The notes: generated by a model not told the origin, from the sequence alone. DNA of 33,639 nt from Acidihalobacter prosperus (GCF_000754095.2 NZ_JQSG02000003.1:713402-747040); one strand, 5' to 3'; positions 1-9,307 are shown, counted from the first letter of the stretch. Program-made: numbers and translations.

Positions 1-321
1 GTCGAATTCTATATCGCAGACGATGCGGACGAGCATACCCGCATCAAGACAGCAACCTGGGCGCATTACCGCGAGCAGCAAAACCACCGGCTGCGCGAAG
101 AAGAATTCGGCCGGGCCTGGGCGGTGACGCGCGCCTGCGCGCCGGTTATGCATGGCTATGCCATGACCGCGCATAAATCTCAGGGCAGCACATTCTATTG
201 TTCGATTGTCGATGTCCGCGATCTGTATGGCATGGTCCGCAAGTCCGGCGCCGAAGATTATCATCGCGCTCTCTATGTCGCCGTGACTCGGGCGAGTGAT
301 TATGTCTGGCTTTGTATTTGA
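1..321 (+). CDS. Helicase C-terminal fragment (UvrD/RecD-like), cut by window start
   Basis: The reading frame is open from base 1 to a TGA at 319-321, so the N-terminal part lies outside the window; an internal GTG at 124 is not needed as a start. Visible motifs are GYAMTAHKSQGSTF (about 150-195), which fits SF1 helicase motif V, and LYVAVTRASDYVWL (about 270-315), which fits motif VI with its arginine finger. This is the UvrD_C_2-type ending seen in RecD-like and other AAA/SF1 helicases. The protein stops very soon after motif VI. Substrate and pathway cannot be told from this piece. It converges with the large helicase at 1260-4514 but belongs to another subfamily. Confidence 0.75.
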   Translation, partial: VEFYIADDADEHTRIKTATWAHYREQQNHRLREEEFGRAWAVTRACAPVMHGYAMTAHKSQGSTFYCSIVDVRDLYGMVRKSGAEDYHRALYVAVTRASDYVWLCI

Positions 322-1042
322 CATCCGAGCCGCCTTGCCCGGAATCCGCCACCTCGTCGAGCAGGTCGTGGCCGATATGACGGCAACCGGCGAGCCGGTG
401 CCGCAGCCTTGGGATTCAAAAACCATGCGGCGCTGCGTGCAGCCCTTGCCGGCCGCGCAACCGCAGAGGCGCAGAAGCCGAGTAATGCCCGGCTGGTGCA
501 GCGCCTGCGGCAATTCGGCTACGCCGCACCCGACGACCTGCGGCTGCCGAAGTTCAAGCGCTCCTATTCGCCGTTCAAGACCTTCCCGCTGCGAACGCAG
601 CGCAGCGCGCGCTGGTGGGTCTGGCGAAATCTGATGGTGTCGGCTTGTCAACGCTGACCTCGAACAGCGCCTGTTCGGGCTGTCGGAAGGCGAGAACTGG
701 TGGCCCGGTGGTGCCGAAGACAGTCATCACTGCGAGCGCAGCCCCCATCGCTTCGTGTTCGATGGAGATCTGCCGGCGGTCGCCAGTGTGGATACGATCA
801 GCGGCGGCGAGCTTTCCATCAATGTTGTTCTCAAGCCTCGGAAAGCTGACATTCAGCCGGAGTGGGATTGCGATTTGAGCAGTGGGGACGCGGTGGCTTC
901 TGGTAGGGTGGAGCGGCACTTGGGTGCCTGGCTTCAGGATGGTGGCGAGGATGTTCACTGCAAGCGTGCGTTGCAGTCGCGCATTGCGGATGTTGGGATC
1001 GAGCCTGCGGGTTACTCCGATCAGGGCAGCTTCTTCATGTAG
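302..1042 (+). pseudogene. Possible decayed gene, multiply frameshifted, unrecognised
   Basis: No single intact frame spans this stretch, but protein-like composition passes from frame to frame on the plus strand. Frame 2 runs from about 302 (MSGFVFDIRAALPG), frame 1 from about 409 to 540 (NHAALRAALAGRATAEAQ), frame 3 from about 540 to 650 (VQALLFAVQDLPAANAAQR), and frame 2 again from 656 to a TAG at 1040-1042 (SPHRFVFDGDLPAVASVDT). This is what three or more indels in one gene would leave. I do not recognise the family. A minus-strand frame at 575-958 is also open but looks like a shadow. Low confidence: it may simply be non-coding junction DNA. Confidence 0.3.
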
Positions 1043-1259
1043 TTGACCTGCGGCGTAATAGCAGTCTCGGAGCCGGGGTGTGTCGGCGCGACGCGCCGCC
1101 GGGCTTTCGGACTGCGCCCCATGCCGTCTTTGCCGTCACAACCATTCGGCTTCAATCCCTCACGCCTTCGTGCCTATGGCGCTGCGGCTTCGCTTGCCTC
1201 CAGCGGATCGATGCAAGACCCGCACGCGCATCGCTCCCAGCCCAGCACGATTACTAAGG
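1043..1259. other. Intergenic, convergent gene ends
   Basis: GC-rich spacer between the end of the decayed plus-strand gene and the stop of the minus-strand helicase. I see no convincing gene, no clear stem followed by a T tract on either strand, and no tRNA-like or attachment-site-like sequence. Confidence 0.4.
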
Positions 1260-4200
1260 TTAGGGCGCCACTATCGTTTCGCGCTCGGGAAGGCACTGGA
1301 GCGGCAAGAGATCCATGACATCGCGAAACAGCGACCGGTTCTGCCAGTCGTTCCGGTCCCCGATAACATAAAAACGTCGCTTGGCCCGCGTCGCTGCCAC
1401 ATTCAGCAGGTTGGGCTCTGAGACCGCCCAATCTCGTGCGCCGGAACCTTCGGTATTGCCGCCCAGCACCATGATAACGACTGGAGCCTCCTTGCCCTGC
1501 ATGGTGTGGATGGTTCCGGAAACCATCGAGTCACCGAGCAGGCGTTTGAGGTTTTCCTGAACAGCCTTGAAGGGCGTGATCACCGAAATTTCGGCCGCAT
1601 CCACGCCATCCACGCGCAACAGGGCGAGCAGCGCCCGCAAGGCCTCTCCTTCGGCCGGCACCCAGTTCCCGTCGGATGCTCCGCTGGCGTGAATCCATCC
1701 CGTCGGCAGGCGGGCGCGCGTCTCTTTGTCGGCGCGCGGTGCGAGGGTGCCATACACCATGGCACCGTCGTAGGCGATACGGTTGGCCAGCCTGTACATC
1801 GGCTTGTCGCAGCGCCGATGCACGACCAATGGCAACCCCACCCACATCTTGCTGTCGGCTGGCCCCGCCAGGCGGCCCCATGTCGTGGCCTGATCCGCCA
1901 AGGTCTGCGCGGACTGTCTGTTGGGGAGCCAATGCGCATCGACGCGATAGCGTGTGCGCATGTGTTCCAGCACAGCGTCGGACACGGTGACGATGGGCTT
2001 GAGTTGCAGGGGATCGCCCACCAGCAGCGCGCGTCGGGAGCGCCACAGCGCACCCACCGCCGCTTGCGGGAGGGCCTGTCCGGCCTCATCCACCAGCAGC
2101 CAGCCGATCTCCCCCGGCCCCAATGTGCGGAAAGAGCTTGCGAACGAGGCAAAGGTGCTGCTGAGTACCGGCACGACCATGAACAACGAGGCCCAAACCG
2201 AGCGAATCGCCTCGCGCGAGAATCCCTGCAGGTGCGCGCCGGTCAACATCGCGTTGATCAGAAACAGGTTGGAGCGCATCCGTGCCGCCTCCAGCTCGAA
2301 GAATGTCCGATGTAGCTTCAGTGCCTGAATGAAGACACGCGCTCGGGCCTGTCGCCAGCCCTCGATGTGCCAGGGTTCGGCCAGTTCGATGGCGTCGCCA
2401 CGACCGATCACGCCGCCGCGCAACCATGCCAGCAGATGGTCGGCTCGACAAGCGCTAGCCAAATCGCTGGCCTGTTGCGTCAGGGATTGATCTTCCGCCC
2501 GCATTTTTTTCAACGCCTGCTGCGCATTGGCGATCTGCCTATCCAGTTGCTGCCTGGAGTCCTCGAATTGCTTGGCAAGCCGTGCGATGCGGTCGAACTC
2601 AGCCTTGGCGAGGCCATGCCGGTCTTGCAGCAGTTTCAGCGCAGTGTTCCAGGTGCGTGACGCTCCCCACAGACTGCATAGGTTCGCCCAGAACCCTGGT
2701 TTGCTGGCCTGGTGTTGGGCAAGCGCCTCCAGCGCATGTTTGAACGCCGCATTGGCGGGACGACCTTCATCGGCATCCAGGCGTGCCTGTTGTTCCGCCG
2801 TGTGCGCCAAGCGCTTTTCAAGCGCCTGCACGGTGGCAGTCATTTCGGTGATCTTCTTCCTGGTCGTTTCCAGCGTCTGGATCAGAGCGCGGATGCGGGA
2901 GGCTTCGGCGCATACCAAGCGAACCTGCGCCTTGGCCTTCTCGTACTCGGCGACCGCCTGCTGCCACAGGGCTTGGCGTTCTTCCGGCCTGCGCTCCTTG
3001 TTGCGCTGGCTGTGCTCGCCCAACCATGCCATCAGGCCTTGCGGCGCTTTCTTCAGCGGTTGCTGAGATGCTTGCTGATCATTGGTCTCGGCAGCGGTGG
3101 CCGGGCCGGCAAACAGGGTCTTGGCGACATTCTCATCGTCGATTTCGTCGCTGGCTTCCTCGTTGTTGTCCACCTTGTCTTGGCCGGCCGCTGGACTCTG
3201 CCCATAGAAGTAGCGGTCTACGAACGTCTTGCGCCGCGCCTTGCTGCCCAGCGCACCAGAGATCAATCCCCAGGCCGGCTTGCCGGTGATCAGCTCGCCC
3301 AGGTCGGCGAAGTGCTCGGCCTCGGGCAGCCAGTTCTCGTCGATCTTGTCGCGCTGGGGCAGTTCAAGGGTGACGTTCTCCACGGCGCCGTTGTTGGACG
3401 AAGCGACCACGATCTCGAAGCCGTACAGCGAAGGATTGAGCTTGAAGGCAGCCCGCTCCTTACCGCCATCGTTGCCGGTTTCGCGCGCGTTGCTGGCAAA
3501 ACCGTCGGATGCGCGGCGCAGCGTGGCAAGCACGTCCGCCCGGCTGGTGATGATGGCGGCTATCAAATCGCGCAGCAGGGTCGTTTTGCCCGTGCCCGGC
3601 GGGCCATTGACTCCTAGAAGTCCCTGTCCGTCAGCGAGCTTGGACAGAACGGTGTTCACGGCCAGTTGCTGGGAATGCACAAGCCCCAGGTGCCGTTCGG
3701 AGGGCCAGCAGCTATCGGCATGGGCCTGCGGCATAAGCCGCTCGATCAGCGATGGGGAGGCGTCGTCGCTGTCGATATGCAGCCGCAGTTGCGGATCGTG
3801 GCGGCGCAGGTATTGGTTCAACGCTTCGCTCGCCACGCCCTTGCTGAGGCTGTCAGCAACGGTGGCCAGATCGTCGAGCAGGAAGCTGTTGAGCGGATCG
3901 TCCTCCGATGCGGGCTTGTCGGGTTTGACAGGTTGGGAACGAAATCGCAGTGGCGGGCGCTCAATAGTCGCAAAGAAATCCGCCACGCCGAGAAACTGCA
4001 GCACCCACCGGGTGAAGTCCCGCAGCGCATCGCCGGAGACCTGGCCTTGTAGCTGCGTTCGCGCCTGCTCGGCGGCGGCCCGCTGATCGTCCTCGAATCC
4101 GCGTGTCCAGTCCTTTCTCGCCAGCGCCCGTCCGAGGAACCAGGCCTCGCTGGAGAGCACGAAACTATCTTCCACCAGTTGCCCGCGCATGGTGAACTTC

Positions 4201-4514
4201 GCGGCGAACATCGCAGACTCTCGGTGCTGTGGTTCGCGGTAGCCCTGGTCGGCGCCGTACAGTTTCTGGAGCGCGGCGGCGACGAGCCGGCTGTCGTACA
4301 GGTGTGCATAGAGCCTATGGCTCCATTCGCGCTTCTCGGGAAGCGCCTGCTTGCTAACGATGCTCTGGGGTGCCCAAGGAGGGATAGGGCGCGTGCAGGG
4401 CGTATCGTGAAGGAATGCACCATAGGCGCTGCTGCGTTCTTTGATCTTGGGGGCCGATTGCGGCTGCAGCAACTCGACTGCATGCCAGTACCGAACGATG
4501 TTCTCGGACTCCAT
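1260..4514 (-). CDS. Large UPF1-like SF1 helicase / AAA_11-AAA_12 ATPase
   Basis: A protein of about 1084 residues with a complete SF1B helicase core. Walker A is GVNGPPGTGKTTLLRD (about residue 300). After it come VASSNNGAVENVTLELP (motif Ia-like), VDEAGQALPQAAVG (Walker B, about 806), LLVGDPLQLKPI (motif III), SVITPFKAVQENLKRLL (motif IV), GTIHTMQGKEAPVVIMVLGG (motif V) and LLNVAATRAKRRFYVIGD (motif VI, about 1040). A Glu/Lys/Arg-rich coiled coil (about residues 540-700) interrupts the core. The frame is open up to a GTG at 4716-4718, but I chose the ATG at 4512-4514. It has a GGGAG ribosome site 6 nt upstream, and its product opens with MESENIVRYWHAVELLQPQ, typical of this family. Such large stand-alone helicases are common in islands and sometimes in defence loci. 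No nuclease or partner is visible, so the role is open. Confidence 0.85.
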   Translation of the reverse strand: MESENIVRYWHAVELLQPQSAPKIKERSSAYGAFLHDTPCTRPIPPWAPQSIVSKQALPEKREWSHRLYAHLYDSRLVAAALQKLYGADQGYREPQHRESAMFAAKFTMRGQLVEDSFVLSSEAWFLGRALARKDWTRGFEDDQRAAAEQARTQLQGQVSGDALRDFTRWVLQFLGVADFFATIERPPLRFRSQPVKPDKPASEDDPLNSFLLDDLATVADSLSKGVASEALNQYLRRHDPQLRLHIDSDDASPSLIERLMPQAHADSCWPSERHLGLVHSQQLAVNTVLSKLADGQGLLGVNGPPGTGKTTLLRDLIAAIITSRADVLATLRRASDGFASNARETGNDGGKERAAFKLNPSLYGFEIVVASSNNGAVENVTLELPQRDKIDENWLPEAEHFADLGELITGKPAWGLISGALGSKARRKTFVDRYFYGQSPAAGQDKVDNNEEASDEIDDENVAKTLFAGPATAAETNDQQASQQPLKKAPQGLMAWLGEHSQRNKERRPEERQALWQQAVAEYEKAKAQVRLVCAEASRIRALIQTLETTRKKITEMTATVQALEKRLAHTAEQQARLDADEGRPANAAFKHALEALAQHQASKPGFWANLCSLWGASRTWNTALKLLQDRHGLAKAEFDRIARLAKQFEDSRQQLDRQIANAQQALKKMRAEDQSLTQQASDLASACRADHLLAWLRGGVIGRGDAIELAEPWHIEGWRQARARVFIQALKLHRTFFELEAARMRSNLFLINAMLTGAHLQGFSREAIRSVWASLFMVVPVLSSTFASFASSFRTLGPGEIGWLLVDEAGQALPQAAVGALWRSRRALLVGDPLQLKPIVTVSDAVLEHMRTRYRVDAHWLPNRQSAQTLADQATTWGRLAGPADSKMWVGLPLVVHRRCDKPMYRLANRIAYDGAMVYGTLAPRADKETRARLPTGWIHASGASDGNWVPAEGEALRALLALLRVDGVDAAEISVITPFKAVQENLKRLLGDSMVSGTIHTMQGKEAPVVIMVLGGNTEGSGARDWAVSEPNLLNVAATRAKRRFYVIGDRNDWQNRSLFRDVMDLLPLQCLPERETIVAP

Positions 4515-4722
4515 GAAGTCTCCCACCGCTAAATCCCCGAAGGGTTTGTAGCGGGGGTTTCCTGGGTCAACGACCAGAGCGCACGGGTGGTGCCAGTTCG
4601 TGTACCGATAATTCGTTTCCACCCAGCAACGCATACACCAGCACCCAGCGTCGTTCGGTGAGCCGTCCTCTCCGTCCTGAACAGTGGAGCTTGCCGCGCA
4701 CAGAGTCGCCCACGCCACTAGA
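4515..4722. other. Upstream region of the large helicase
   Basis: Spacer between the preferred helicase start and the toxin-antitoxin operator. The helicase frame stays open on the minus strand through 4718 (GTG), so an extended N-terminus of 68 residues is formally possible. That extension is rich in Cys and Trp and does not look like the family start. No promoter stands out. Confidence 0.35.
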
Positions 4723-4749
4723 CAATGTACGCTTCTTGTACCAACATTG
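4723..4749. promoter_or_regulatory. Imperfect palindrome, probable TA autoregulatory operator
   Basis: CAATGTAC at 4723-4730 is mirrored by GTAC at 4738-4741 and ACATTG at 4744-4749, giving an interrupted dyad with a two-base slip in the right arm. It lies 31 bp before the antitoxin start, where ribbon-helix-helix antitoxins bind to repress their own operon. The dyad is seen; operator function is inferred. Confidence 0.55.
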
Positions 4750-4780
4750 CGGCAATTGATCTAACACGAGAGGTGCTGTC

Positions 4781-5074
4781 ATGACTGCCGGGGCATCGTC
4801 GACTTCCGCTCGCTCTGCCCGACTTGGGCTGCGCGCCACCCCCGAACAGGAGGCGATGCTGCGCCGTGCCGCCGAGGTGGCCCACAAGTCGCTGACCGAC
4901 TTCATTCTCGACAGCGCTTGCCTGGCTGCCGAGCAGACCCTGCTCGATCAGCGATTGTTCATGGTTTCCGGGAGCCAATACCAAGCCCTGATGGATCTGC
5001 TGGATCAGCCCGAACAGGCCAATGAAGGTTTGCGTAACCTGTTTGCCCACAAGGCGCCCTGGGACACGAGGTGA
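4781..5074 (+). CDS. DUF1778 ribbon-helix-helix antitoxin (TacA-like)
   Basis: A 97-residue protein. The ribbon-helix-helix DNA-binding part is LGLRATPEQEAMLRRAAEVA followed by HKSLTDFILDSACLAAEQ (about residues 15-55). After it comes the toxin-wrapping tail typical of DUF1778 (FMVSGSQYQALMDLLDQP, and LRNLFAHKAPWD near the end). In TacA/AtaR antitoxins the RHH dimer binds the operon operator while the C-terminal segment lies across the acetyl-CoA site of the GNAT toxin. The start is the ATG at 4781, preceded by GAGAGG about 9 nt upstream. Its stop overlaps the GTG start of the toxin by 4 bp (GTGA), so the pair is translationally coupled. A palindromic operator lies just upstream. Confidence 0.88.
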   Translation: MTAGASSTSARSARLGLRATPEQEAMLRRAAEVAHKSLTDFILDSACLAAEQTLLDQRLFMVSGSQYQALMDLLDQPEQANEGLRNLFAHKAPWDTR

Positions 5075-5571
5075 CCTTGCGCGCACCGGAACCTCTCGCC
5101 GCGCAGCATCGGCTAGAGGGTTTCGATTGCGGCAAGCCCGCGCTGAATGACTGGCTTTTGCGCCACGCCCGTCAGGCGCAGGGCAGCGGCTCGGCCAAGA
5201 CCTTTGTGGTTGCCGAGGATGAGGACCGCGTCGCAGGCTACTTCAGCCTAACCGTTGGACAGGTCGATACACTGCAAGCTCCGGAGCGCATTCGCAAGGG
5301 AATGGGGCAGTACCCGTTACCGGTGGTGATTCTGGCGAGGCTGGCTGTTTCGGTGGCGGATCAGAGGCGAGGCATAGGCTTTGGCCTGCTGCAAGACGCG
5401 ATTCGTCGCACGATGCTGATTGCCGAACAAGCCGGCATCAGGGCCATGTTGACCCATCCCATCGATCAAGAAGCGGCACAGTTCTACACCCGGTTCGGGT
5501 TCATCGCCTCGCCGTTGCGAGAGCAGCAATTGCTGCTGCTCTTGAAGGACGCCCGTCGCTGGGTACGCTGA
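5071..5571 (+). CDS. GNAT acetyltransferase toxin (TacT-like)
   Basis: A 166-residue GNAT-fold protein of the TacT/AtaT/ItaT toxin type, which acetylates the amino group of charged tRNAs and halts translation. The N-terminus has the family pattern of PLAAQHRLEGFDCGKPALNDWL followed by RHARQAQGSGSAKTFV (about residues 8-48). The acetyl-CoA pyrophosphate loop is QRRGIGFGLLQDAIRR (about 99-113). FYTRFGF (about 140) supplies the Tyr that corresponds to the catalytic Tyr of TacT. The start is a GTG at 5071 that overlaps the antitoxin stop; no ATG fits. No disruption is visible, so the module is probably functional. Target tRNA specificity cannot be read from the sequence. Confidence 0.88.
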   Translation: MTLRAPEPLAAQHRLEGFDCGKPALNDWLLRHARQAQGSGSAKTFVVAEDEDRVAGYFSLTVGQVDTLQAPERIRKGMGQYPLPVVILARLAVSVADQRRGIGFGLLQDAIRRTMLIAEQAGIRAMLTHPIDQEAAQFYTRFGFIASPLREQQLLLLLKDARRWVR

Positions 5572-6075
5572 ATCATGATGCAGCTCTGAACGGGCAGCGA
5601 CCCGTCCGTTGTACGATCCTCGAACGGGCGCACTGAGTGGTCGCCTCTACCCTGAACCAGATGCGGTACCGAATTACATTGACAGGCCAATAAGCCACAA
5701 TAATAATGTTGCAACTCGGATGCCCGAATCAGGGGATACCACGAAACTAATAGCGACTCATCCTTTGTGCAGCGAGATAGAATTCGGGGGAAGGGTTCAT
5801 CCGCTTGGTGCTGGCGCAGCAGGCATCCATTTTGCACACTTGCGCATGCTGATATCAGCGCATCCGTCAATCATCGCCCCCCCCAAAACCGACTGCCAGG
5901 TACCTAGAATGTCAACGCCGGGCGAATGGATGGGCTCTTTAAATTGAGTTCAAGAAATTCATATCAAAAGACACTCATGAATAAAGCAATCTTCTAGTCA
6001 GATAGCATACAATTGCGGCCCAGCTACCGCATTCCTGACGCGGAATATGAAACTCAACGTCTTCTGGGCATAATC
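5572..6075. other. Long intergenic region, AT-richer
   Basis: About 500 bases between the toxin and the chemoreceptor. Open frames here (5609-5947 plus, 5484-5870 minus) have no recognisable similarity or ribosome sites. The only clear signal is a consensus-like promoter at 5679-5707. A TACAAT at 6008-6013 could be the -10 of the chemoreceptor promoter, but no good -35 precedes it. No riboswitch or tRNA was recognised. Confidence 0.4.
5679..5707 (+). promoter_or_regulatory. Sigma70-type promoter without an adjacent gene
   Basis: TTGACA at 5679-5684, a 17-bp spacer, then AATAAT at 5702-5707 (perfect -35, five of six at -10). The nearest plus-strand gene begins about 370 bp downstream, so the product would be a long leader or a small RNA. 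Confidence 0.5.
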
Positions 6076-7725
6076 ATGAAGAAAAACTTCCCCATCTCTC
6101 AGAAAGAACACCCTATTGACGAGAAAGATTTGTTGATTTCATCGACTGACGTGGCTGGAGTCATCACGTACAGCAACGAAAATTTTGCTGAAATCTCTGG
6201 TTTCACGGTTGATGAACTCATTGGCAAGAGTCACAACATCGTTCGCCATCCTCATATGCCTCAGGCAGCATTTGCCGATCTATGGAAAACGCTCAAGGAA
6301 AACCGACCATGGATGGGAATTGTTCAAAATCGCAGCAAGGATGGCGGCTCGTACTGGGTGGATGCCTATGTCACCCCTGTTTACAACGGAGGACTTTGCG
6401 TCGGCTATGAATCCGTCCGCGTAAAACCCCGCCCCGAAGACCGCAAACGTGCCGAACGACTGTACAAAGCACTCGGTCCTGCAACCAGCCAGGACGATCG
6501 GGGAGTCGCATCCGAGCGTGCGTCAAGGCTGGCTGAAAAATTAGGAAAGCCCCATCTTTTGGATAACCTGACGAACCGAGTCATTTTCAGTATTCTTGTC
6601 GTATTTTCACTCATCACGATAATGACGATGACCTCGCTACCTCGGGATGCCATTACCGCCTGCACTGCAACCCTGGCTGCTCTCGGAATTTTCGGGACCT
6701 GGTTGATGTTTCGCCCTCTAAGGGAGCTCGATGCCTCCGTGCGTCGCGAGATCGTGGACAACCCGCTCATGCAGGCCGTGTATAGCGGAAAACGTGGGGA
6801 GCCGGGCCGTCTTGAATTGGCAATCCGCCTACTCCAATCAGGCCAAAGAACTATTCTGGGACGGCTTGGGGAAGAATCCAAAAAGCTCCATCAGGCGGCA
6901 GATACTTCAGCAACTGAACTGATGCGAGTCATCGAGCAAATCGAGCTTCAGCATACTCAAACTGATCTTGTGGCCACGGCGATGAATGAAATGGCATCCA
7001 CTGTACAGGAGGTTGCACGGAACACCACTTTTGCAGCCGAGGCGGCTCAAAATTCACACCTGGAAACCGAAAATGGCAATCGGATCGCAAAAGATTTTTC
7101 GATGTATATACGACAGGCGGCCGATCAAACCGCTCTTGCAACCCATGCCATGGAAAAACTCTTGAATGACAGCGAGGAAATTTACAAAGTAACTGACCTG
7201 ATCACCCAGATTGCCGAACAAACCAACCTGCTGGCATTGAATGCTTCGATAGAGGCTGCGAGAGCAGGTGAGCATGGAAGGGGTTTTGCCGTAGTAGCAA
7301 GCGAAGTCAGCGCATTATCAAAGAAAACGCAGAATGCAACAACGAACATTCGCACTCAACTCGAAGAGTTCAAAAAAGTTATCAACGAGAGCGCAGAAAA
7401 CATGCGGTCAAGTCAATCCATATCCAGTCAAGGCGTGGCTCGCATTGCGGATGTAAATAATGCCTTAACGGCCATATCCAACGCTGTGGACATCATCAAT
7501 AACATGAACACCCAGATCGCCACCTCCGCCGAGGAACAAAATTCTGTCGCGGAGGAAATCAACCAGAACGTGGTCAATATACGAGATGGCGCCGAACAGA
7601 TAACCGATTCAGCCACCCGATCAAAAAACCTGTCGGATGGATTGATCTCACTTTCCGCTGAACTAGATTCACTGGTTGCCAGATTCCAATCCATTTCAAG
7701 AAAAAACATGGGATTTAGGCGCTAA
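6076..7725 (+). CDS. Aer-like PAS-domain methyl-accepting chemotaxis protein
   Basis: A 549-residue chemoreceptor without a periplasmic domain. The N-terminus ([18 protein letters not shown]) and the PAS domain at about residues 20-125 ([20 protein letters not shown], then [18 protein letters not shown], then [20 protein letters not shown]) match the Aer family, which senses redox or energy state through a PAS-bound cofactor. Two close hydrophobic segments (about 168-190 and 195-212) form a membrane hairpin. The cytoplasmic signalling tip is [20 protein letters not shown] followed by [19 protein letters not shown] (about 375-413), flanked by long coiled coils. A TTG at 6013 would add 21 residues, but the ATG at 6076 gives the canonical family start. 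No che genes are nearby; stand-alone receptors are common. Confidence 0.9.
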   Translation: MKKNFPISQKEHPIDEKDLLISSTDVAGVITYSNENFAEISGFTVDELIGKSHNIVRHPHMPQAAFADLWKTLKENRPWMGIVQNRSKDGGSYWVDAYVTPVYNGGLCVGYESVRVKPRPEDRKRAERLYKALGPATSQDDRGVASERASRLAEKLGKPHLLDNLTNRVIFSILVVFSLITIMTMTSLPRDAITACTATLAALGIFGTWLMFRPLRELDASVRREIVDNPLMQAVYSGKRGEPGRLELAIRLLQSGQRTILGRLGEESKKLHQAADTSATELMRVIEQIELQHTQTDLVATAMNEMASTVQEVARNTTFAAEAAQNSHLETENGNRIAKDFSMYIRQAADQTALATHAMEKLLNDSEEIYKVTDLITQIAEQTNLLALNASIEAARAGEHGRGFAVVASEVSALSKKTQNATTNIRTQLEEFKKVINESAENMRSSQSISSQGVARIADVNNALTAISNAVDIINNMNTQIATSAEEQNSVAEEINQNVVNIRDGAEQITDSATRSKNLSDGLISLSAELDSLVARFQSISRKNMGFRR

Positions 7726-7788
7726 CAAACCTGTAGGCGCAAGTAATTTTGCGTGGTGAGTCATGGCAGCGATCTGAAAAGGACCCCC

Positions 7789-8165
7789 ATGGCACAACGC
7801 ACCCAGTCGAGCATTGATAACGCACTGATCGACCAGATGCTGGAGGGCCACCAGACAAGCGCGGCGTTGCTGAGCAACGACTGACTGATCGGCGAATTCA
7901 AGAAACATCTGGCCGAACGCTTGTTGTCGACCGCGCTGGACGCGCACCTGGAAGCCGCCACCCGGCAGACAGCCAATAACCACCGAAATCGCTATTTGCA
8001 GAAATCAGACACCCTAGCCGATGTGCATGTGGTGCTGGATATCTCGCGCGACCGCCACGGACGCGCGATCCACTGCTGACTCCCAAGCACCCGCCCTCCT
8101 TCCTCTGGCTTTGACGAGAAATCCATCGCGCTGTATGCGCGCGGTATAAGCGCCCTTGGCAACCA
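7789..8165 (+). pseudogene. IS256-family transposase remnant (N-terminal part)
   Basis: From the ATG at 7789 the frame reads ALIDQMLEGHQTSAALL, a TGA at 7882-7884, then LIGEFKKHLAERLLSTALDA and NNHRNRY. It continues with VVLDISRDRHGR before another stop near 8080, and in a different frame GFDEKSIALYARGISAL (8107-8160). Order and spacing match the start of IS256/Mutator transposases, which typically carry NRRNGY, LDIPRDRxG and GFDEKIIxMYARGMS. At least one nonsense mutation, one frameshift or deletion, and loss of everything downstream are visible, so it is dead. The DDE catalytic region is missing. No terminal inverted repeat could be paired. Confidence 0.8.
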
Positions 8166-8169
8166 CATA

Positions 8170-8294
8170 CATGTAGGCGCACTCTACAGAGTGAGACATG
8201 GGTAGCTCGCCTGGAATACAAATTCTTCTGACCGATGCCTACACTGATGCAAAATAGTTTCCGCGATCCCTGGGGTGGCTGTTCACTTAGAGCA
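8170..8294. other. Spacer after cysB and the IS256 remnant
   Basis: Short region beyond the cysB stop and the IS256 wreck. It has no ORF of note and no clear terminator stem on the cysB strand. Confidence 0.3.
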
Positions 8295-9278
8295 TTATTC
8301 CCTTAACGTCAAATAAGGTATGTGCGCAAGATATAATTGCGTTTCCTTATGGCGGTCGTGCGCGAGCACCATCATGTCGACTGCAATGCGGTCCAGATGT
8401 GGCGCAAATCTGTGGATGAAGTCGTACATGTAGTCCCGCAACACCAGGCCCCGGCGCAGGCCGATGCTAGTGACCTCGTGCGGGAACAGGTGGCGCACAT
8501 CCAGACAGACCAGATCGCCGTCCCGCTCGGGCTCGTAAGCCATTCTGGCGAGCAGGCCCACGCCCAAGCCCGTACGCACGTAGGTCTTAATAACGTCGGC
8601 ATCGACGGCGGTCAGCACGAGATTGGGCCGCAACCGCTTTTTGGCGAAGGTCGCGGACATTTCCGAGTGATCGGCAAAACCGAAAACGTACGTTACCAGC
8701 GGAAATTTCGCGAGATCCTCCAGGCTCAGGCGTTTTACGAGCTCTAGAGGATGCCCGCGCGGCACCAACGCCGCTCGATTCCACTTGTAACAAGGCAGCA
8801 GCACCAGATCCTCGAAGTGATTGAGACCTTCGGTGGCAATGGCGAAATCGACTTTTCCGTTTACAGCCATCTCGGCTATCTGTTCCGGTGTGCCCTGGTG
8901 GAGGTTGAGTGCCACACCGGGATAGCGCGCACGAAACTCGGCGACGATGGGCGGCAGCATGTAGCGCGCCTGTGTGTGCGTCGTGGCGATGGACAGCGTA
9001 CCCGCAGCCGGTGACGCAAGCTCGGTGGCTCGGCGCCGCACGTTTTCCGTTTCGGCCTGAATGCGTTCCAGGTAGGGCATGATCACGCGCCCGAATTCGG
9101 TCAGCCGGGTAAACGATTTTCCGCTGCGCTCGAAGATCGGCGAGCCCAACTCGTCTTCCAGCATCCTGATCTGCTTGCTCACCCCAGGCTGCGAGGTATA
9201 CAGAGCCTCGGCCGCGGCGGAGACGCTGAACCCCTGCTGCACCACGGCGCAGACGTACTGAATCTGTCGGAGCTTCAT
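8295..9278 (-). CDS. cysB: CysB-type LysR-family transcriptional regulator
   Basis: A 327-residue LysR regulator. The winged-helix N-terminus starts MKLRQIQYVCAVVQQGFSVS and continues AAAEALYTSQPGVSKQIRML, the near-invariant CysB/Cbl signature. The periplasmic-binding-like effector domain (about 90-300) has TTHTQARYMLP, EQIAEMAVNGKVDFAIATEG and the late DADVIKTYVRTGLGVGLLA, as in CysB, where N-acetylserine binds as inducer and sulfide or thiosulfate antagonise. The frame extends 11 codons upstream to 9311, but the ATG at 9276-9278 gives the canonical family start. It is divergent from the TauE-cysH-cysJI operon, so it very probably activates that operon through the 9279-9430 region. Confidence 0.92.
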   Translation of the reverse strand: MKLRQIQYVCAVVQQGFSVSAAAEALYTSQPGVSKQIRMLEDELGSPIFERSGKSFTRLTEFGRVIMPYLERIQAETENVRRRATELASPAAGTLSIATTHTQARYMLPPIVAEFRARYPGVALNLHQGTPEQIAEMAVNGKVDFAIATEGLNHFEDLVLLPCYKWNRAALVPRGHPLELVKRLSLEDLAKFPLVTYVFGFADHSEMSATFAKKRLRPNLVLTAVDADVIKTYVRTGLGVGLLARMAYEPERDGDLVCLDVRHLFPHEVTSIGLRRGLVLRDYMYDFIHRFAPHLDRIAVDMMVLAHDRHKETQLYLAHIPYLTLRE

Positions 9279-9307
9279 CTGGCCACCCGGCTGCCGAAAC
9301 CGCTTGA

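Noticed and set aside
575-958. Minus-strand 127-codon frame
   Set aside because: No start signal or family similarity, and the plus strand reads as decayed coding sequence over the same stretch.
3229-4086. 285-codon plus-strand frame
   Set aside because: Antisense shadow of the helicase; composition is Ser/Arg-rich and unlike a real protein.
1260-5571. A complete antiphage system made of the large helicase and the toxin pair
   Set aside because: The helicase and the TA genes are on opposite strands with their own control regions, and no nuclease or known defence partner is present; the association is only positional.
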